From Ruegeria lacuscaerulensis (GTDB taxonomy: Bacteria; Pseudomonadota; Alphaproteobacteria; Rhodobacterales; Rhodobacteraceae): a DNA stretch of 64,000 nucleotides. How positions within the stretch are numbered: position 1 is the stretch's first letter; each line of letters begins with the position of its first letter. Of this stretch, positions 53,995-64,000 are shown in pieces. The position numbers were made by a program, and so were the translations under genes. The stretch spans positions 372,001-436,000 of the forward strand of contig NZ_WQGO01000004.1 in assembly GCF_013034685.1 (NCBI RefSeq), given 5' to 3'. The notes beneath the pieces are model-generated. The model saw only the letters and a program-made list of their open reading frames with translations. It made no database searches and was not told the DNA's origin.

Positions 53995-56235
53995 TTACAG
54001 AAGGAACTGATCGTCGTCCGGTAGCAAATGCTCCAGCAGATCAGCGACGGTCAGATCCAAAAGCTGGTCAGCTGTATCCAGCGCTTCGGTCTGAGCCCCG
54101 TTCAAAAACAAAAGCTCGGCTTCGTCTTCTTGGGTCAGCTCATCGGCATCGGTTTCGTCTGTGAACTCGAACATATCCCAGTCACGGGTGTCGACAAAAG
54201 CAACGCTTTCCTGGGGCTGAGCGGCAATTCTGGGCTCGCCCGGACCAGTCGTGCCGCTGCCGTCGATATCGTCACCATAGAAGATTTCGACATCGGCAAC
54301 GTTGTCGACGGCGTTCCCGCCCACCACGGCCCCCTGATCGTTCAGGATCCACTCATAATACGTTTCACCTACATCAGTTTTCCACAGCAGACGATATCCG
54401 CCCTCATTGGTCTCTTCGACATGGATCGCGCTCCAGCCTTCAATCCTGTCTGGTCCAACAGCGCTGCCCCCTTCGGTCACGCCAACACTGCCATTGATCA
54501 GATAGCCGCTTGCGGTCGAAACCGCCAACGTAGTCGCACCGTCGGATTCGATCGGAGTCGTCACATGGCCGATAGTGTCGTCATCGTTGAGGTCCACATC
54601 GTAGAACGCTTCGACATCGACCACGTTGCCCACACTTTGACCCGAAACATAAACGCCCTGGTCATCCAGGATCCATTCAAAATACGCATTACCCTGATCG
54701 GTTTTCCACAAAAGACGATACCCGCCCGAGCCAGCAGCCTCAGCTTGAATCGCACTCCAACCGTCCAGCGTCTCATCACCGACAACAACGCTGTCCACAG
54801 TGATTGCAATTGGGGTATTTCCGCCGCCCAGAAGGTAAATACCATGAGACGCGTGTTGAAGAACCGTGCCTGTGTTCTCGATGTCTAGAATTTGTGTGGC
54901 CGATGAAATGCCAGCGTAATTATACGATTGCGATCCGTTCGAGAACTCGAAAAGCTCAACATCGCTGGACACTGTGAAAGAGGTCTGTGTCAGCACGTTG
55001 TAGAACGTATAGGTGCTGCCATTGTCTTGGAACAGGTAGGTATTCAATCCGCTTATAAAGCGAACGATGTCAAACCCCGTCCCGCCGGTGAATGAACCGT
55101 TATTGTCCTGCACAATGGCAGTGTCGTTTCCTTCACCACCGTCAACCGTATCCTGGCCGGTCCCGTTTGCGACATAGATGGTATCGTGGCCTGTACCGCC
55201 GTTGATCGTGTTATTGTTGCTGCCGTCCGAGAGCGAGTAAATGATGTCGTTGCCACCATTTCCGTTCAAAGTGTTGACGGCAGCATTGCCAGTAATTGTA
55301 TCGCTTCCTGATCCGCCAGACGCGTTTTCGATCACCACACCATAAGCGATAGTAAAACCGCCCTGTACGCCATCGACATAGGAAATAGCACCACCACCGA
55401 ACGGACTATAGTCAAGTGTCGCAGGGCGCAGGTCGATTATGGCGGCGGCGCTACCAGTATGTCGAATTGTGTCTATTCCACCAGTGTCCCAAATGGCCTG
55501 GTATCCAACACCGGCCGTATTGAACGACGCCAGATCATAGGTATTGGCACCGGAATTATAGGTGGTATTTGCTCCGTACATGGCTTGAAGTGCTGCAATA
55601 TCCAGCGCCCCAAGACCGGTCGATCCGCCATACGTCGCATTCACCGGCAATTGGCCGTTCACCTGAGTCCAGCCATCATTGTACGACATCACAGTGAAAA
55701 CACCCTGATTCAGGTTGCCATCGCCGTACGAAAAGAAGGGCGAAGTCACACCATTCAGAACCGTTGTGCCCAACCCGGTGTCATGCGGGTGGCCTAGGCC
55801 CAAGGCGTGACCAAGTTCGTGCAACAAAGTGGTAAAAAAGAAACCACCCGGGTCGCCGTTCCCGCCCAACCCTGTGGTCCAGAAATCTGTATTGAACGCG
55901 CCTTCGGACGGAGAGTTAGACGGCGTATAGTGATATCCGAGAGTGCTCGATGAACCGAAAAAACTGCTCGAAGATGGGGCAATGATTTCGTAGATATCCG
56001 CTTCTAGCCAAGAAGATACTTCAACAAACTGTACATTTGCCACGGCTTCGATGGCCGCCAGCGCCGCGCGGAAATCTGCCTTGTGGGACTCTGTCCAGGA
56101 TTGAGAATCCAGGTATTGATCAAAATTATATGTAATGACCGTCGTGGTATTGGGGTTCCCATCGCCGTAGGCAACGTCACCCTGAATAGCACTAAGAGGG
56201 GAAGCCGAACTGGGTCCGGGAATAAAAGTGGTCAT
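53995..56235 (-). CDS. Serralysin-like M10 metalloprotease with RTX and W-rich repeats
   Basis: 746 residues with no N-terminal signal peptide. The zinc motif HELGHALGLGH (about residue 135) and a Met-turn VMSYND make it a metzincin. Glycine/aspartate RTX-like nonapeptides follow around residues 305-370 (GNGGNDIIY, GGTGHDTIYV). Two ~70-residue repeats then carry GWSAI, GYRLLWKTD and EWILDDQG (W-rich C-terminal domains). The acidic C-terminus (DLLEHLLPDDDQFLL) fits a type I secretion signal. The protein is probably secreted and calcium-dependent. The neighbouring ABC gene is MsbA-like, not a PrtD-type exporter with its fusion protein. Confidence 0.9.
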   Translation of the reverse strand: MTTFIPGPSSASPLSAIQGDVAYGDGNPNTTTVITYNFDQYLDSQSWTESHKADFRAALAAIEAVANVQFVEVSSWLEADIYEIIAPSSSSFFGSSSTLGYHYTPSNSPSEGAFNTDFWTTGLGGNGDPGGFFFTTLLHELGHALGLGHPHDTGLGTTVLNGVTSPFFSYGDGNLNQGVFTVMSYNDGWTQVNGQLPVNATYGGSTGLGALDIAALQAMYGANTTYNSGANTYDLASFNTAGVGYQAIWDTGGIDTIRHTGSAAAIIDLRPATLDYSPFGGGAISYVDGVQGGFTIAYGVVIENASGGSGSDTITGNAAVNTLNGNGGNDIIYSLSDGSNNNTINGGTGHDTIYVANGTGQDTVDGGEGNDTAIVQDNNGSFTGGTGFDIVRFISGLNTYLFQDNGSTYTFYNVLTQTSFTVSSDVELFEFSNGSQSYNYAGISSATQILDIENTGTVLQHASHGIYLLGGGNTPIAITVDSVVVGDETLDGWSAIQAEAAGSGGYRLLWKTDQGNAYFEWILDDQGVYVSGQSVGNVVDVEAFYDVDLNDDDTIGHVTTPIESDGATTLAVSTASGYLINGSVGVTEGGSAVGPDRIEGWSAIHVEETNEGGYRLLWKTDVGETYYEWILNDQGAVVGGNAVDNVADVEIFYGDDIDGSGTTGPGEPRIAAQPQESVAFVDTRDWDMFEFTDETDADELTQEDEAELLFLNGAQTEALDTADQLLDLTVADLLEHLLPDDDQFLL

Positions 56236-56515
56236 ATCAACAACCTCAAGAATATTTCAGGCCTGCGTTACCAGCGCTGTAATTTCACGCCAAAGTTGTC
56301 ATTAACAAGGCAACACTCCCGCCATGGCGCAAAACAGCGTCGGGGGCAAATCACAATGCCAGCCCGCACAGACTCCGAACCCAAAGCGTTGTCTAGAGGA
56401 CACGCGTTCGTGAGCATTCACGCATTTTGCGAGATTGACGTCAGGAATCGCGGGTTCGCTGGCGAGAAAACAGTAAGGGCATAAAGCTAGATGTGCAAAC
56501 AGCGGCAGTCGATAT

Positions 56516-58300
56516 TCACTCAGCCACCTCTGGTTCAGCCGCGCTTTTCTTGAACTGCTGGTCAAACAAACGACGGAAGCTGCCGTTCTGTTTCATAAGC
56601 TCGTCCAGATTGCCTTGCTCAACAACGGCTCCATCCTGGACCACCATGATCTTGTCTGCTTCAAGGATCGTGGAAAGACGGTGCGCAATCACAACGACGG
56701 TCATATCTGCGGTCAGAGAATCCAAAGCTTGTTTTACGAGAGATTCGGATTCTGCGTCCAACGCGCTGGTGGCTTCGTCCAGCAACAGAATTTCCGCCTT
56801 TCGCAGGATCGCACGGGCGATGGCGATGCGCTGTTTCTGGCCTCCGGACAAAAACGTGCCGTTTTCTCCAACTTGCGTGTCATAGCCGTCGGACAGCTCC
56901 GTGATGAAGTCGTGGGCGTGTGCAGCCCGCGCCGCCGCAATCACCTCTTCGTCGGTGGCCTCTGGTGCAGAACATCGCAGGTTGTCCATCACCGAGGCCG
57001 AAAACAGGAACGTATCCTGCCCAACATAAGAAATCTTGCGCCGCAGAGACGCATAGCTGGCATGGCGCAGGTCCTGGCCATCAATCTCCACCTGTCCTTC
57101 ATCGGGGTCATAAAATCGCATGATCAGACCGAAAATCGTAGATTTTCCGCCACCGGATTGACCGACAAGCGCGGTGGTCTTGCCCGCCTGGAAAGTCAGG
57201 TTCATGTCCTCGATGACAGGTATCGTACCTTTGTAGCCAAACGTCACATTGCGCAGTGCAATCTCACCGGGGCCGTCCAGCAGATCATGGGCATCGGGGC
57301 TCTCCTGCATCGTGTCTTCTTGGTCCAGCAAGCCAAACAGAAGACCGACACCAACCATGGCAGCTTCAATCTGAACCCGCATCTTGGAGAGGCGCTTAGC
57401 CGGCTCATAGGCCATCAACAGGGCCGTGATAAAGGACATCAACTGACCTGCAGTAGGCGGCTCGGACCCCGCGATACCCATCGTGCTGACGATCAGAACA
57501 CCGGCAACTGCCAAACCGGCCAGAAACTCCATCAGCGGGCTGGCGATGGATTGTAGCCGGGCGATATCGTTTGCACGCTCCTCCACCTTGCGGATCGCGG
57601 TGTCCATCCGTGTAATCATGCGGTCTTCCAACGCAAAGACCTTGATTACTTTGATCCCCGCAGATGTCTCTTGCAGTACGCGAATGATCTCGGCCAGTGA
57701 TTTGAACTCGGCCTGCATGATCGAACGTACGCTTTTCAACAAGCGGCGCACGCCATACAGCGCAACCGGTCCAACGAGGAAAAACATGATCGACAAGACG
57801 GGTTGCTGATAAACCATTACGATCACCAGACCCACGAGGGTCAAAGCATCACGCACAAACCCGGTGACCAGGATATCAATCAGTCTCCGCGCCGACTGAG
57901 CTCCATTTGTCGTCCTCATCAAAAGGTCCGAGGATTCATTGGCCGAAAAGAAAGACACCCCATGGCGCAGCAGCTTGCGATACACCCGGTCTTGCTGGGC
58001 GGCCACAATACGGTTGCCAGCCCGCGCCAGATAGATGGCCTGAACATAGGTAGCGAGCGCTTTGGCAAGAAAAAGACCTACAACGCCAAGCGCAATCAAA
58101 GAGGCATAGCTTCTCATTTCCGGGCTGGTCATGGCGTCCACGATGTATTCCATCATGAAAGCCGCCCCTGCGGTCGTAGCAGCAACTGCAATCATCGCAA
58201 CGATTGCAACGGCATACAGTCTGCCCTGCGCAAAAAAGCTCTCGCTGATGAGACGACCCATATAGCCAGATCGCCATTCATCCCAGGCGCGCTTAATCAT
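56516..58300 (-). CDS. ABC exporter, fused permease and ATPase (MsbA/PglK-like)
   Basis: About 594 residues from the ATG at 58300 (MIKRAWDEW); the frame extends to 58378, but with a non-typical extension. Six transmembrane helices in the first ~320 residues are followed by an ATPase with Walker A GQSGGGKST, signature LSGGQKQRIAIARAIL, Walker B LLLDEATSALD and an H-loop in VIAHRLST. No peptidase domain (C39) is present. It could flip lipid-linked oligosaccharide, lipid A or another lipid. It is the second possible flippase of the locus beside the Wzx-type protein. Confidence 0.88.
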   Translation of the reverse strand: MIKRAWDEWRSGYMGRLISESFFAQGRLYAVAIVAMIAVAATTAGAAFMMEYIVDAMTSPEMRSYASLIALGVVGLFLAKALATYVQAIYLARAGNRIVAAQQDRVYRKLLRHGVSFFSANESSDLLMRTTNGAQSARRLIDILVTGFVRDALTLVGLVIVMVYQQPVLSIMFFLVGPVALYGVRRLLKSVRSIMQAEFKSLAEIIRVLQETSAGIKVIKVFALEDRMITRMDTAIRKVEERANDIARLQSIASPLMEFLAGLAVAGVLIVSTMGIAGSEPPTAGQLMSFITALLMAYEPAKRLSKMRVQIEAAMVGVGLLFGLLDQEDTMQESPDAHDLLDGPGEIALRNVTFGYKGTIPVIEDMNLTFQAGKTTALVGQSGGGKSTIFGLIMRFYDPDEGQVEIDGQDLRHASYASLRRKISYVGQDTFLFSASVMDNLRCSAPEATDEEVIAAARAAHAHDFITELSDGYDTQVGENGTFLSGGQKQRIAIARAILRKAEILLLDEATSALDAESESLVKQALDSLTADMTVVVIAHRLSTILEADKIMVVQDGAVVEQGNLDELMKQNGSFRRLFDQQFKKSAAEPEVAE

Positions 58301-58804
58301 TGCATTCTCCAGATCGTGAAACCATGCGCTCGCCCAGATAGCCCATATTCCGGTTTGCCAAAAGGGCAGATAATACACCGCGACAGACTAGCCCCGTCCG
58401 GGGGCAATCAAGTTCCGCGTCAAAATAGGTGGGGTCTATAGGCGAAACAAGTCTTACAAACTCTCGACAACCTGCCTAAAATTGCCTGACCGCACTCGGA
58501 AAGGGCCGCTACCAAGCAGCAAAATGCCCACAGCGCAGATATCGACGGCGGAAGTCTGCGCAATTGTATTTACCCAATTTTGGCGATGTTCAAACTGCGG
58601 AATTGTGTTACTCTTGAGCACGTTAATATACGCACTACCATATTCAAAGCGATGATCACGTTGCGCACGCATAAATTGTTTTCTGCATCGCGGTCAGCCA
58701 GACTGACCTTCTTGTCGCACCGGCAAATGCAAGCTGCCAATTGCGCTTGTACTAGCCAATTGAGATACGTAGTAACGCGGTAGAGCATTTTTGGAATCCA
58801 TATT
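58301..58804. other. 504-base intergenic region
   Basis: AT-richer than its surroundings, with no convincing coding frame. It holds a near-direct repeat (CTGCGCAATTGT at 58556 and CTGCGGAATTGT at 58595) and several CCAATTG words near 58570 and 58735. The divergent promoters for the ABC exporter and the glycosyltransferase operon must lie here; none is clear enough to place. Confidence 0.4.
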
Positions 58805-59605
58805 GTGTCGATCCGGACTTTCATTCTTAGTCTACCAAAAGATGTAGAGCGTCGGCGCTTCTGCGAGCGTGAGCTTACGCAACACGGGCTGCATCACGAA
58901 TTTTGTGACGCGATATCTGGCGATCAGATGGCCGAGGCCGATCTGCGCTGCGTCTACGATGCCGATATGAACCGGGTAAAGTTCAAGCGGCCTCTTAGTC
59001 GAGGAGAGGTCGCCTGCACATTGGGGCATCGAAAGATCTGGCAAATAATTGCCGAATCCGATCAGTGTGTCAGCTTGGTTCTTGAGGACGACGCCACCTT
59101 TATCGTTGACCCACAGCCTTTCCTGAACGCTCTCGAAGATTGCCCCGAGTGTTTTGAGGACGTGATGATCAAACTAGATGGCGTGCCGGGGAATAACCTT
59201 CAGGTTCTGACGTCATTTGCAGACCAACACCTTGTTTTATCAGACAGATTACCTCCAAGAACCACCGGCTATGTTCTGGGTCGCCGCGCTGCACAGCGTC
59301 TGTTGAAGCCCGAAGCGCCCATCTCGAGACCGATTGATATCGACTTGAAATTTTATTGGGAACACAACGTCCCCATTCTGACCCTGCGCAAGCAAATGAT
59401 TACGGAACGGCAGAACAGCGAAAGCAATATTGATCCTTGTCGCCGCCGTGCCAAACCCGGCTCACCGTTGAATAGATTTGTCCGTAACCTGGTGTATCAG
59501 GCGAAATACACGCACGGACGCTTGAGTCACCCTCTGAACCCGGACATGATCGAAGGACTGGCCCCATTGATGCGGGCAGATAGTCAGGTTCAAAAGCACG
59601 CATGA
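58805..59605 (+). CDS. Family 25 glycosyltransferase
   Basis: 266 residues from a GTG. The start IRTFILSLPKDVERRRFCEREL is typical of GT25 (LPS/galactosyltransferase family), as are LSRGEVACTLGHRKIW and VLEDDATF with an E-D-D acid motif. It overlaps the DUF707 gene by four bases, so GT25, DUF707 and glf form one operon. GT25 enzymes usually add galactose to surface glycans; that fits with galactofuranose made by Glf, but the donor is unproven. Confidence 0.88.
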   Translation: MSIRTFILSLPKDVERRRFCERELTQHGLHHEFCDAISGDQMAEADLRCVYDADMNRVKFKRPLSRGEVACTLGHRKIWQIIAESDQCVSLVLEDDATFIVDPQPFLNALEDCPECFEDVMIKLDGVPGNNLQVLTSFADQHLVLSDRLPPRTTGYVLGRRAAQRLLKPEAPISRPIDIDLKFYWEHNVPILTLRKQMITERQNSESNIDPCRRRAKPGSPLNRFVRNLVYQAKYTHGRLSHPLNPDMIEGLAPLMRADSQVQKHA

Positions 59606-60492
59606 AAAAAAACCTCGTGGTTGTCCGGGCGGGCAACAACTCGTTGCACCACAGATGGCAAGACTTGCCGTTAAAGCAGCGCGACTACGATTTGCTGGTC
59701 AGTTATTTCTCGGACGATGCTTTTGCGGCCTTCACCCCGCAGCCGGGCGTTGAGGCTGTTCTGATCAAGGGCGGCAAGTGGGATGGCTTATACAAGACGC
59801 TGTCCGACAGGGATCTGGATCAATATGACTTCATCTGGTTGCCGGATGACGATCTGGATATCAGCGCGCAGGATGTGAACGCCCTGTTTCAAGCCATGCG
59901 CACTCATGGATTGCGCATCGCACAGCCATCACTGACACTCGACAGCTACTATTCGCATTTTGTTTTCAGCCAATGCCCCGGATTTGTGCTGCGCTATATC
60001 AACTATATCGAGATCATGGCCCCGTGCCTGCATAGGGATGTTTTGAAAAAGGCCCTGCCCCTGTTTCAAGGCACGATGAGCGGTTATGGGCTGGACTACA
60101 TCTGGTGTCGCTGGGCCGAGGCCGGAGCGTTCCGAACCGCCATTCTGGACCAGATCGCAATGCACCACACCCGTCCCGTCGGCAAAGCCCTGAAATCCGC
60201 GATGGTCGAATCCGGCAACCTGAGTTCAGAACAGGAAGAGGCCGTCCTGAAAGAGATGTTCGATCTGACCCGCCGCACCGTGCCCATCGTCTTTGCCGGG
60301 ATCTTGCAGGGTGGGCAGCCGATCTCGGGGCGGGTGCAGCTTGGCTGGCGCATGTGCAAAAGCTGGATGTCCGTTCTGTCGGAGTTTCGCGACAGAGGAT
60401 CAGCCCGATCAGGTATCCTCAAGATCGCGCGGCGGCAAGTGTCCAAGCCGTTGGACATGACGACCATCACGTCAAAACAGAAAGGGCCCTGA
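59602..60492 (+). CDS. DUF707 family protein, probable glycosyltransferase
   Basis: 296 residues. KKNLVVVRAGNNSLHHRWQ and YDLLVSYFSDDAF, then LIKGGKWDGLYKTL and DYIWLPDDDLDI (a D-D-D-x-D acid motif), and GLDYIWCRWAE with MHHTRPVGKAL are the DUF707 features. The pattern looks like a GT-A fold transferase, which is not proved for the family. It lies between GT25 and glf with overlapping or touching starts. Confidence 0.83.
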   Translation: MKKNLVVVRAGNNSLHHRWQDLPLKQRDYDLLVSYFSDDAFAAFTPQPGVEAVLIKGGKWDGLYKTLSDRDLDQYDFIWLPDDDLDISAQDVNALFQAMRTHGLRIAQPSLTLDSYYSHFVFSQCPGFVLRYINYIEIMAPCLHRDVLKKALPLFQGTMSGYGLDYIWCRWAEAGAFRTAILDQIAMHHTRPVGKALKSAMVESGNLSSEQEEAVLKEMFDLTRRTVPIVFAGILQGGQPISGRVQLGWRMCKSWMSVLSEFRDRGSARSGILKIARRQVSKPLDMTTITSKQKGP

Positions 60493-61650
<1,158 letters not shown>

Positions 61651-61693
61651 GCGGCGCATCCATACAGTTTGAAACCAAGGGCGCATTTAGCGT

Positions 61694-62959
61694 TTAGGCA
61701 TGCGCCTCTTGGCTTTCATCCGTCAGCTTGCCCGAGGTGATTGCCGCCAAAGCGACCATCACCGCTGCTGTTCCCAACACCAAAGGTAATCCACCGATCT
61801 GATAGGTCAGTCCGGACAGTACCGTGCCCAGCAACCGGCCTGTGGCGTTGGCCATGTAGTAGAACCCCACATCCATCGTGACACGCTCGGATTTGGTGAA
61901 GGCGAGGATCAGGTAGGAATGCAGCGCCGAATTGACGGCAAACAGCGCCCCAAACACCAGCAAGCCAAGAACCAGTGTGATGGTCAGCCATGTTTGAGGT
62001 CCGTCCGAGATCAGAACCGCCACGGTCAGCGCCGACGGGATACAGAACAGGCCTGCGGCCCAGCTTCGGGCAGCGTTTATCAGATCGCCTTCAGTTCGGT
62101 CTTGGGAGCGCAGGATTTTGGGTGCGATGGCCTGAATGACGCCATAGAGGATGATCCAGAACGCCATGAAGGTGCCGATCATGAAAAAGGCCGCGCGATT
62201 GCCCTCTTCCGTGCCATCGGACAAAACGGCGTAGAAATAGATTGGGATGCCGACCACAAACCACACGTCACGGGCACCAAACAAGAAGACCCGCGCGGCG
62301 GACAGCCAATTGACGTTGGCAGATTTTGAGAAAACCTCGGAAAACTTCGCGCCCTTGCGCCCTTTGGGCAGACCGGGAGGCATAAACCGAACAACCGCGA
62401 ACAGGATCACCGCCAGAACGATCGCCATCACGATAATAGCCGCCTGAAAGCCCAGTGTAGCCAGCATGACCGCACCAAGAAGGAAGCCCAGCCCTTTGAC
62501 AGCGTTCTTTGATCCGGTCAGCAAGGCCACCCAGCGAAACAGCCCGCCGCCCTCTGTCGGGGCCAACAGTTTCACTGCGGATTTCGAAGACATCTTGGCC
62601 AGATCCTTGGCAACTCCGCTTGCGCCTTGCACAATCATGACAAAGGCCACAGATGCGCCAATCGCCCAGTTAGGGTCTAGTTGCGTCAACGCCAGCAGCG
62701 CCACCACCTGCAACCCAAGCCCGGCATAGAGTGTCGAGGTCAGGCCAAACCGAGCCGCGATCCAGCCCGCTGCAAGGTTTGTCACCATCCCGGCGATTTC
62801 ATAGAGGACAAACAGATACGCCAGCTGCACCGGCGAGAAGCCCAGCGTATGAAAGTGCAGCAACACCAACATCCGCAGGGCTCCGTCGGTCAGCATAAAG
62901 GCCCAATAGGCCGCCGTGACCGCAATATAGGCCGACAGTCCTTCGGGCCGCTCGGTCAC
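61694..62959 (-). CDS. arsJ: Organoarsenical efflux MFS transporter ArsJ
   Basis: 421 residues with about twelve hydrophobic segments. The start [36 protein letters not shown] is characteristic of ArsJ, and the loop [40 protein letters not shown] is distinctive for the family. It exports 1-arseno-3-phosphoglycerate, an unstable product of arsenate and glyceraldehyde-3-phosphate that falls apart outside the cell to release arsenate. It overlaps the dedicated GAPDH gene by four bases. Confidence 0.93.
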   Translation of the reverse strand: MTERPEGLSAYIAVTAAYWAFMLTDGALRMLVLLHFHTLGFSPVQLAYLFVLYEIAGMVTNLAAGWIAARFGLTSTLYAGLGLQVVALLALTQLDPNWAIGASVAFVMIVQGASGVAKDLAKMSSKSAVKLLAPTEGGGLFRWVALLTGSKNAVKGLGFLLGAVMLATLGFQAAIIVMAIVLAVILFAVVRFMPPGLPKGRKGAKFSEVFSKSANVNWLSAARVFLFGARDVWFVVGIPIYFYAVLSDGTEEGNRAAFFMIGTFMAFWIILYGVIQAIAPKILRSQDRTEGDLINAARSWAAGLFCIPSALTVAVLISDGPQTWLTITLVLGLLVFGALFAVNSALHSYLILAFTKSERVTMDVGFYYMANATGRLLGTVLSGLTYQIGGLPLVLGTAAVMVALAAITSGKLTDESQEAHA

Positions 62960-63954
62960 AGCGCGTTCCCCACCATCAGCGCCACATCCACCAGACGGTG
63001 CGCATAGCCCATTTCATTGTCATACCACGCATAGATCTTCACCTGCGTCCCGTTCACCACCATGGTTGAGGGCGCATCGACGATCGAGGATCGTTCGTCA
63101 TTGGTGTAATCCGTCGAAACCAATGGTCGGGTCTCATAGCCCAGAATACCTTTCAACTCACCCTCGGCGGCGGCTTTGAAGAAGGCGTTGACCTCTTCGG
63201 CAGAGGTTTCACGCTCGACCTCAAACACGCAATCGGTCAGCGAGGCGTTCAGCAAAGGCACCCGAACGGCGTGGCCGTTCAAACGATCCTTCAGTTCCGG
63301 GTAGATCAGCGTGATCGCCGTGGCCGAGCCGGTCGTGGTCGGGATCAAAGAATTCAGTGCCGAGCGCGCGCGCCGCAGGTCCTTGGCGGGGCGGTCCACG
63401 ATGGTTTGCGTGTTGGTCACATCATGGATCGTTGTCATCGAACCATGGCGGATACCCAGATTTTCATGGATGACCTTTACGACCGGAGCCAGACAATTGG
63501 TGGTGCAGGAAGCCGCGGTCACGATGTGATGGGCTGCGGGGTCATAAGTGCTTTCATTCACGCCCATCACGATATTGGTCGTTGGGCCGTCCTTGACCGG
63601 GGCCGAGACGACAACCTTCTTCACCCCCGCCTCGAAATACGGTGCCAGCTTAGCCTCAGTCTTGAACATGCCCGTACAGTCGATCACCACATCCACGCCA
63701 TCCATAGGCAGGTCGGACAGGTCTTTGGTGCCAATGAACGGCAGGCGCGTGCCATTGATCATCACGCTGTCGGCGTCATGGGTAAATTCCGCATCCCAGC
63801 GGCCATGAACAGTGTCAAATTCCAACAGGTGCGCATGCATCTCGGGGTCGCCAGCGCTATCATTGATCCAACCGATCTTGGCGCCCTTCTCGAGCAGAGG
63901 TTTTAGGGCCAGTTTGCCCATCCGGCCAAGGCCGTTTACCGCGTAAGTCGTCAT
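62956..63954 (-). CDS. ArsJ-associated glyceraldehyde-3-phosphate dehydrogenase
   Basis: 332 residues, complete. NAD motif [14 protein letters not shown], catalytic SCTTNCLAP with the nucleophilic Cys, and [15 protein letters not shown] at the end are those of GAPDH. The first residues (NGLGRMGK) and its overlap with arsJ identify the arsenic-resistance paralogue rather than the glycolytic enzyme. It joins arsenate to the thioester product to form 1-arseno-3-phosphoglycerate for ArsJ. GAGG precedes the ATG. A regulator such as ArsR would lie beyond the right edge. Confidence 0.94.
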   Translation of the reverse strand: MTTYAVNGLGRMGKLALKPLLEKGAKIGWINDSAGDPEMHAHLLEFDTVHGRWDAEFTHDADSVMINGTRLPFIGTKDLSDLPMDGVDVVIDCTGMFKTEAKLAPYFEAGVKKVVVSAPVKDGPTTNIVMGVNESTYDPAAHHIVTAASCTTNCLAPVVKVIHENLGIRHGSMTTIHDVTNTQTIVDRPAKDLRRARSALNSLIPTTTGSATAITLIYPELKDRLNGHAVRVPLLNASLTDCVFEVERETSAEEVNAFFKAAAEGELKGILGYETRPLVSTDYTNDERSSIVDAPSTMVVNGTQVKIYAWYDNEMGYAHRLVDVALMVGNAL

Positions 63955-64000
63955 TGCATGTCCTCAACAGGTGTTCTGGCGATGTCATCCACGGCCGTTT

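Noticed and set aside
53827-54024. Small plus-strand open frame with a hydrophobic stretch
   Set aside because: It runs through the serralysin terminator and into the 3' end of that gene, with no clear ribosome site.
58454-58783. Short open frames in the 504-base gap on both strands
   Set aside because: They overlap each other in antisense, have no motif and unlikely codon use; treated as non-coding.
61680-61706. GGCGCAT / ATGCGCC inverted repeat at the glf-arsJ convergence
   Set aside because: A seven-base stem with a 13-base loop that includes the arsJ stop, and no T-run; may be chance in coding DNA.

Overview
The window is GC-rich, densely coded alphaproteobacterial chromosomal DNA. Its content points to a marine Rhodobacteraceae (Roseobacter-clade) bacterium: promoter pairs that look like the RpoE/ChrR class of Rhodobacter, direct-repeat LexA boxes of the GAAC-N7-GAAC kind, two textbook CtrA boxes, split imuB/dnaE2 genes, and an ExoF/ExoY/ExoP-type polysaccharide locus. 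No rRNA, tRNA, CRISPR array, insertion sequence or prophage was recognised. Assignments rest on reading motifs by eye; no database search was run.

Left part (1-21.2 kb), mostly housekeeping. A minus-strand MoxR / DUF58 / DUF4159 operon (1-4.6 kb, running off the left edge) is followed by DUF1285, a DMT exporter, hydroxypyruvate isomerase, polA, an orphan ABC ATPase and small conserved proteins. An SOS mutagenesis set follows: dnaE2 at 13.5 kb and imuB at 19.6 kb, each with its own LexA-type box. They are separated by a truncated globin, a DMT exporter and glutathione-dependent formaldehyde dehydrogenase. dnaE2 ends before the OB-fold region, and no imuA is visible.

Middle-left (21.2-30.8 kb), envelope and stress. 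An SDR gene and an FAD-oxidoreductase / chalcone-isomerase-like / MFS / DUF3833 / DUF3833 operon diverge from a pair of TGATCC-N18 promoters that look like singlet-oxygen sigma-E promoters. Next come a porin with a structured leader and a TonB-ExbD-ExbD-ExbB operon in which one ExbD has lost the membrane aspartate.

Right part (30.9-61.7 kb), a large surface-polysaccharide region. It holds a Tat-exported GH9 hydrolase, two GT2 enzymes, two sulfotransferases, a WecG/TagA transferase, an ExoP-like co-polymerase, an ExoF-like exporter, an ExoY-like initiating transferase, a flippase and a Wzy/ExoQ-like polymerase. It also holds a CDP-glucose synthase with an FAD mutase-like enzyme and an epimerase, further glycosyltransferases, a DUF707 protein and UDP-galactopyranose mutase. 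Embedded in it are a ferredoxin-containing cyclase-like membrane protein with a degenerate catalytic site, a serralysin-like protease and an MsbA-like ABC exporter. Together these suggest a sulfated, galactofuranose-containing exopolysaccharide built by a Wzx/Wzy route, possibly under CtrA control. The right edge (61.7-64 kb) is the arsJ / GAPDH organoarsenical-efflux pair.
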